A stretch of 64,000 nt of DNA, taken from assembly GCF_032884065.1 (NCBI RefSeq), contig NC_088868.1, forward strand, positions 35,800,890 to 35,864,889. The letters run 5' to 3'. Each line of letters begins with the position of its first letter. Position 1 is the stretch's first letter. The notes beneath the pieces are model-generated. The model was not told where the DNA came from. It saw only the letters and a list, made by a program, of their open reading frames with translations, and made no database searches. This document shows, piece by piece, positions 59,840 to 64,000 of this stretch. Origin of the DNA: Artemia franciscana. Taxonomy: Eukaryota; Arthropoda; Branchiopoda; Anostraca; Artemiidae. Made by a program: the position numbers and the translations under genes.

Positions 59840-61770
59840 AAAGACAAAGATACGACCCTCAAATAAATGCAGGTGAGAAACGTCATCTATGTAATTTAAC
59901 TTCTAGCATTGAATTATTTCGAATGCTAGACCATTGTTTGGATGGCTCTCTAAGACCATGTTTTGCAAGGCGGGAATTCCTATAAGCCCTGGGCATGTAC
60001 AGTTAAAGTTTTGCATACTTATGGTAGTACTTATCGACTTTTATTGTGTCTCTCACTGACATTATTTGGGATGCACCAGCGAGGTAGATTATGCGTGGTA
60101 GGCACACTGAACGATAAATCAAGGCAAGAGATTTCCTGGAGTAGCGTTTCGTGATTTGGCACTGTAGACGCATAAGCACATTTAACGGGGGTAATTGTTT
60201 GCTTAACAATTGCTTGTCTAGTTTTAATGATCGTTTCTGCAATCATAATACCAAGATATCTCAGCTCCGATACCGTAGGGACAGCATGATTCTCGAGAGT
60301 GACAGAGTCACTTTGAGGTGCATTAAAGGTCAAAAATGGACAATTATCAATATTGATAGAAATTCCAATAGATAGAAAGTCGCTTAGGAGTCGATTCAGG
60401 TTGTATTGTAAGTCTGCTTTGGATCTACTTAGCAGAGGGACGTCTTCAGTGCATGCCAAGTAAGACAGGTCAGTACCATATAATAAGAGCGAGGGTAAGA
60501 TATGGTCCAAAATCTTGGAGATTGCATGTTTGAAAATAAGAGGACTAAGAACGCTGCCTTGCCCCACACCTCTTCTGATTTTTGTGAGATCTGAAATAGT
60601 ACTTTGGCCAACACAGTCGAATTTTTATACTAATATTTCAGAGTACTCACTATGCTCGAACTTACTCCAATGTGCAGCAGAGCATTCATTGCTTGTATGT
60701 GATTGACGCTTTCGATATATAGATAGTACAAAAAAATAGAGGTGACTTATTTCTTTCTGAGTTCGAAAGTACGTTAGCCAGAAGGCGATGAGCCTCTTGG
60801 ATCCCTAGACCTTTCTGGAATCCCAGGTGATTGTCCCCAAAGCATCCAGTATCAAGCTCAGACTAGATCACATATTCAAACACTTTGCTCAAGATGCACG
60901 AGACGGTTATCGGTCTATAAGATTTGCATTCGTCCGGATCTTTTCCTTTTGGCGATAGGTGAGATGACCCCTTTCAGGAAAGTGTAGGGAGATAAAACCG
61001 TAGTGATGCACATCTAGAAGATAAGCTGAGGATGGGAATTGAAGGACTCGGATAAGTGCTTGAGTTTTTTTTTATTGTAAGACCCTCGCTGTCTATCTCA
61101 TTCTTTGCTTTGGAAGGTACTTCTCAGACAGCTAACTTGATCTTCTCAAGCGAAGTGTGGACAACTCGATGCTGCCCTGAAAAACGTGCAAGCCAGCTGG
61201 AAACTTCTGTTTCATATTGATTGGCTATAGTAAGAATACCATCTCTATGCATCGAAGCATAGTAAGAGTGCCAATCATGCAGTGTCAGAGAAGCACTAGA
61301 TGGACGATCGTCTGGTCTGATTAGGCTTAGCCACGATTTCTTATTCCCAGTGAATTGTTGCTTGTTAATTCGGTACCTCTTCATTTCAGTTTTGTGTTTG
61401 TGTTTTGTGCTCCGTTTCAGCTCGAATACTGTTCTACGTTGCGGTCTACCACAAGTAATCCAAATTTTCAGCCATAGCTTTGCATGTCGTTTTGCCGACT
61501 GAAGTTCAGTGGATTCGGAGCACATCGGTATCTCTGTCCCAATTTTGGCTCGTCTTGTAGGAATCGCTTTCGATTGGGCAACTTTCAGAGTATGGATGAC
61601 TTGATGGTTAATCAACTGTGGCTGAGGCGTTGGAAGGGTCAGAGCAGAGTAGATGACACGGAACTTAGATGCAGCTTAATACCGAAGCAGTAGTGGCAAC
61701 ATAATGGGGAATATTGCAGTTCTTTCAATTTCGTTGAAAGTGCTCTGTGATAACCAGCCCATTGTAAGCA
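59840..61770 (-). pseudogene. Decayed LINE, linker and reverse transcriptase
   Basis: On the minus strand from about 61700 an ORF of 163 codons (61124-61615) encodes the region between endonuclease and reverse transcriptase (SAKRHAKLWLKIW, KRYRINKQQFTGNKKSWLSL). Then, with stops, comes YRPITVSCILSKVFEYVI, a reverse-transcriptase fingers motif. The next ORF (60031-60567) holds GQGSVLSPLIF and DLQYNLNRLL...SINID. The catalytic YADD box is replaced by CTED, so the enzyme is inactive. The C-terminus (DKYYHKYAKL) is followed by a stop near 60003. This is a different LINE family from the RTE copies; the clade was not resolved. Confidence 0.8.
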
Positions 61771-63358
61771 AAAATTTTTAAACTTATTTTTAAAAAAGGT
61801 CAGGTGAGGAAGAATCACAATTTGAACCTTTTGCAGGAATAGTAGCTATTATTTCGATTACTGTTAATGTTAAAAGTTTGTTCTGACAACAAATTTGTGT
61901 GAATTTCCAAAAATTGCCAGAAATCCCACAAAATTTTTGTCGAACCGAAATAAAAAATACACCGTTGGAATTACCATGGCTGAAAACCCCCATTTAGAAG
62001 AGTTACAGTCCCCTATCTTGAGCAATAAGACACATTTCATTCGTATGGGAAGCAGTGGTGTGTATCCTCATTTTGTTTTGTTATTTTTTCTTCTGTCGCT
62101 GCTAGTGGGGCACTGAAACATACAGAGATGTTTAAAAGTAGATTTGAAAGGAAATTGGTATATCTAGTACCTTTTGTAAATATAATAACATTATGTTAAA
62201 ATAAATTGGAATTGTTTACCAAAACTGCTTTTTATATACAAGATGATGCAAAGCACGTATCTTTTGACGAGTTGCTTCTCAGTGGAATGATGCCATATTT
62301 GAGTTACTCTGCTGCCTGATTCCCTGGGGATCAGATGCAGCTAAGAAAAAACCGAAGACAAATTAAGAATGAACCCTAGCCCATAGTAACCAAAATTATA
62401 AAAATGCATTATAAAAAAAATTGTCAAGTGAACAAAAATCGTCATTTGAACCTGAGAACTCGCGATTTTACGGACTGCTTGATTTTTCCATTTTTTAATG
62501 TTTGTACAACCACTTCTGGTAAGTTTGTCCTTATGTGCCCAAGAAAGGATGGTTGCCCAGTTTTTGCTGTATGCCCGGCACATTTGCATAAATTGTAGCT
62601 GTAATATGCACCCAAGCTAAGTGGGCGAGGTGATGGCCTCCCCCTTTGCTTATAGAAACTTCTACTGTTTCCTCATTCAGATTTACAATTTGTCAGCCCC
62701 CCGGCTGTTAATTAAAAACCGCTCTATAATATATTTTGACAAAAAACCGCTTATAGCTACGACTAATGAAACACTTTCATATTTTAAATACTTAGATTAG
62801 TGATTTTTTATGAAAAATTAGAAAACCTAACTTAAACGGTTATACTAACCGTTTAAGCCCAAGGAGAAAAAATAGCTAGGCAACCTTTTGAGTGGAACCT
62901 TTTAAGAGAAATTATATTTCTCTAAGTTTTTATTCAATTTGCTTTAATTAACAATGTTTTCTCTTTCATTTTTTTCTCTTCTTCATTTTCAATTTTTTGT
63001 TGTTGTTTTGGTCCTTAACAAGTTCGCTTCTAGGATCTTTATTATTATTGTTGTTATGTGTTTTTTTAATAATAAATTGAATTGAACCTTTAACATGGTG
63101 CATGAAACACACAATTTAAAGACATAAATGAACAAATAAAATCCTGGCAAAAAATCAAAAAATCAAAAAATGGCAAAGCAAAAAATCTATTACAAAAGTA
63201 AAGGCAAAGAAAAATCCATAATATTATTTCCAATATATAATTATTACATTGGATAAAAGCAGGAGTGCATTTTCTTTTTAGAATTTTGCCATGATCTCTT
63301 TATGGCCTTAACTAATTTTGCCCGTGAACGGATCATGAATGAGCTTTATAATCCTAAA
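61771..63358. other. No firm gene; possible unrecognised first exon at 61977-62059
   Basis: An ATG at about 61977 opens MAENPHLEELQSPILSNK..., running to GGAAGCAGTG followed by GTGTGT, which could be a weak donor. I do not recognise the peptide and found no second exon. A small ORF at 62404-62598 contains a GTAAGT (about 62519) but no domain. The rest is AT-rich. Confidence 0.25.
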
Positions 63359-63837
63359 AATTTTACCCGTTTTACTGGTTATCAGATAGAATTGAATATA
63401 TTATATCAGCTATTGCCTTGAGTTATTATGCCCCACCTTCTTGGGGTATTCAGCAAAACTTTTCTAACTATGCAGTCTCTCAGCACCCAAGACATATTCA
63501 ATGCTTTCCCTTCACACGACATGAGTTCAAAGCACTTAGATCCTCAATAAAAACTGTTGGTCACATTATCGCTAAGCATGATCAAAGACTATTGCCAAGG
63601 ATTCCAATTTCAGAACAATTTATAAGCAAATATTTCTGGAGAAAACTACAAACGCTAAAAGATTTACTTTAAAAACCTGTGAGACTAGATGTAAAAAAAA
63701 ACTGATAACCAAAATCAACATAAGAAACAGCAAGCAGGGATTAATTAACATTTAACCGTTTCAACAATTTTACCCGTTTTACTGGTTATCAGATAGAATT
63801 GAATATGTTATATCAGCTATTTGTATTGCCTTGAGTT
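63359..63837 (+). repeat. Pair of direct repeats, about 66-72 bp, 407 bases apart
   Basis: 'cccgttttactggttatcag' followed by 'atagaattgaatat' and 'ttgccttgagtt' occurs at 63359-63424 and 63766-63837. Between them lies an 84-codon ORF (63418-63672) with no recognised domain. The repeats could be the ends of an inserted sequence or a local duplication. Confidence 0.6.
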
Positions 63838-64000
63838 CCCCTTACCTTGAAATGACTTGAAACCCCTTAAGAAGGAAAATAACGGCAGTGTTATATTGCC
63901 AATATATTTTTATTTTATTGATGACACAATGAGCTTGCTGGATTTGCTAACTTTTTAATTTAGAAATGCAACCGCTCATTGACATGAATACTAATGGAGA

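Noticed and set aside
63418..63672. 84-codon ORF between direct repeats
   Set aside because: No ATG at its head in genomic context, no recognised family; left as part of the repeat description.

Overview
This is eukaryotic, AT-rich, repeat-dense DNA from an arthropod. The only gene I can build with confidence is a spliced nuclear gene with consensus GT/AG introns. The flanks carry non-LTR retrotransposons, Helitrons, hAT-type elements, palindromic fold-back repeats and several satellites. Some repeat families resemble sequences I associate with brine shrimp (Artemia) genomes. That identification is from memory and unverified; 'branchiopod-like crustacean' is as far as I would go.

Layout. 1-2.5 kb: copies of a composite fold-back repeat (called family C here). 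2.54-3.04 kb: one exon of a secreted Gly/Tyr/Asn-rich protein. 3.4-16.9 kb: family C copies, a decayed RTE retrotransposon piece, and a clean hAT-like insertion at 14.06-14.76 kb. 17.6-22.6 kb: a nested complex in which an RTE retrotransposon sits in a Helitron-like element, which sits in a large inverted-repeat element. 23.4-24.8 kb: a near-perfect 131-bp satellite. 26.6-27.8 kb: a minisatellite with a 495-bp higher-order repeat.

29.04-53.03 kb, + strand: the WDR46/UTP7 gene (nucleolar WD-repeat protein of the small-subunit processome). It has three coding exons, a 2.1-kb first intron and a 20.2-kb second intron. The second intron holds a 195-bp tandem array that starts inside the exon-2 splice donor, a 229-bp satellite, a 4.2-kb Helitron with both termini, RTE fragments, AT microsatellites and a reverse family C copy. 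A Helitron-like element lies about 136 bases past the stop codon.

53.2-64 kb: the Helitron-like element, another family C copy, a diverged duplicate of the WDR46 3' end, a zinc-finger pseudogene split by a hAT-like element, a decayed LINE, and about 2 kb with nothing firmly recognised.

I found no evidence of a new multi-gene system, CRISPR array or operon. The most interesting observations are structural: a splice donor copied into a tandem array, a tRNA-like sequence inside a Helitron, three hAT-like insertions with target duplications (two of them with empty-site comparisons inside the window), and recurrent near-perfect 280-bp palindromes. Splice junctions and boundaries were found by reading, without alignment software, so repeat boundaries may be off by tens of bases.
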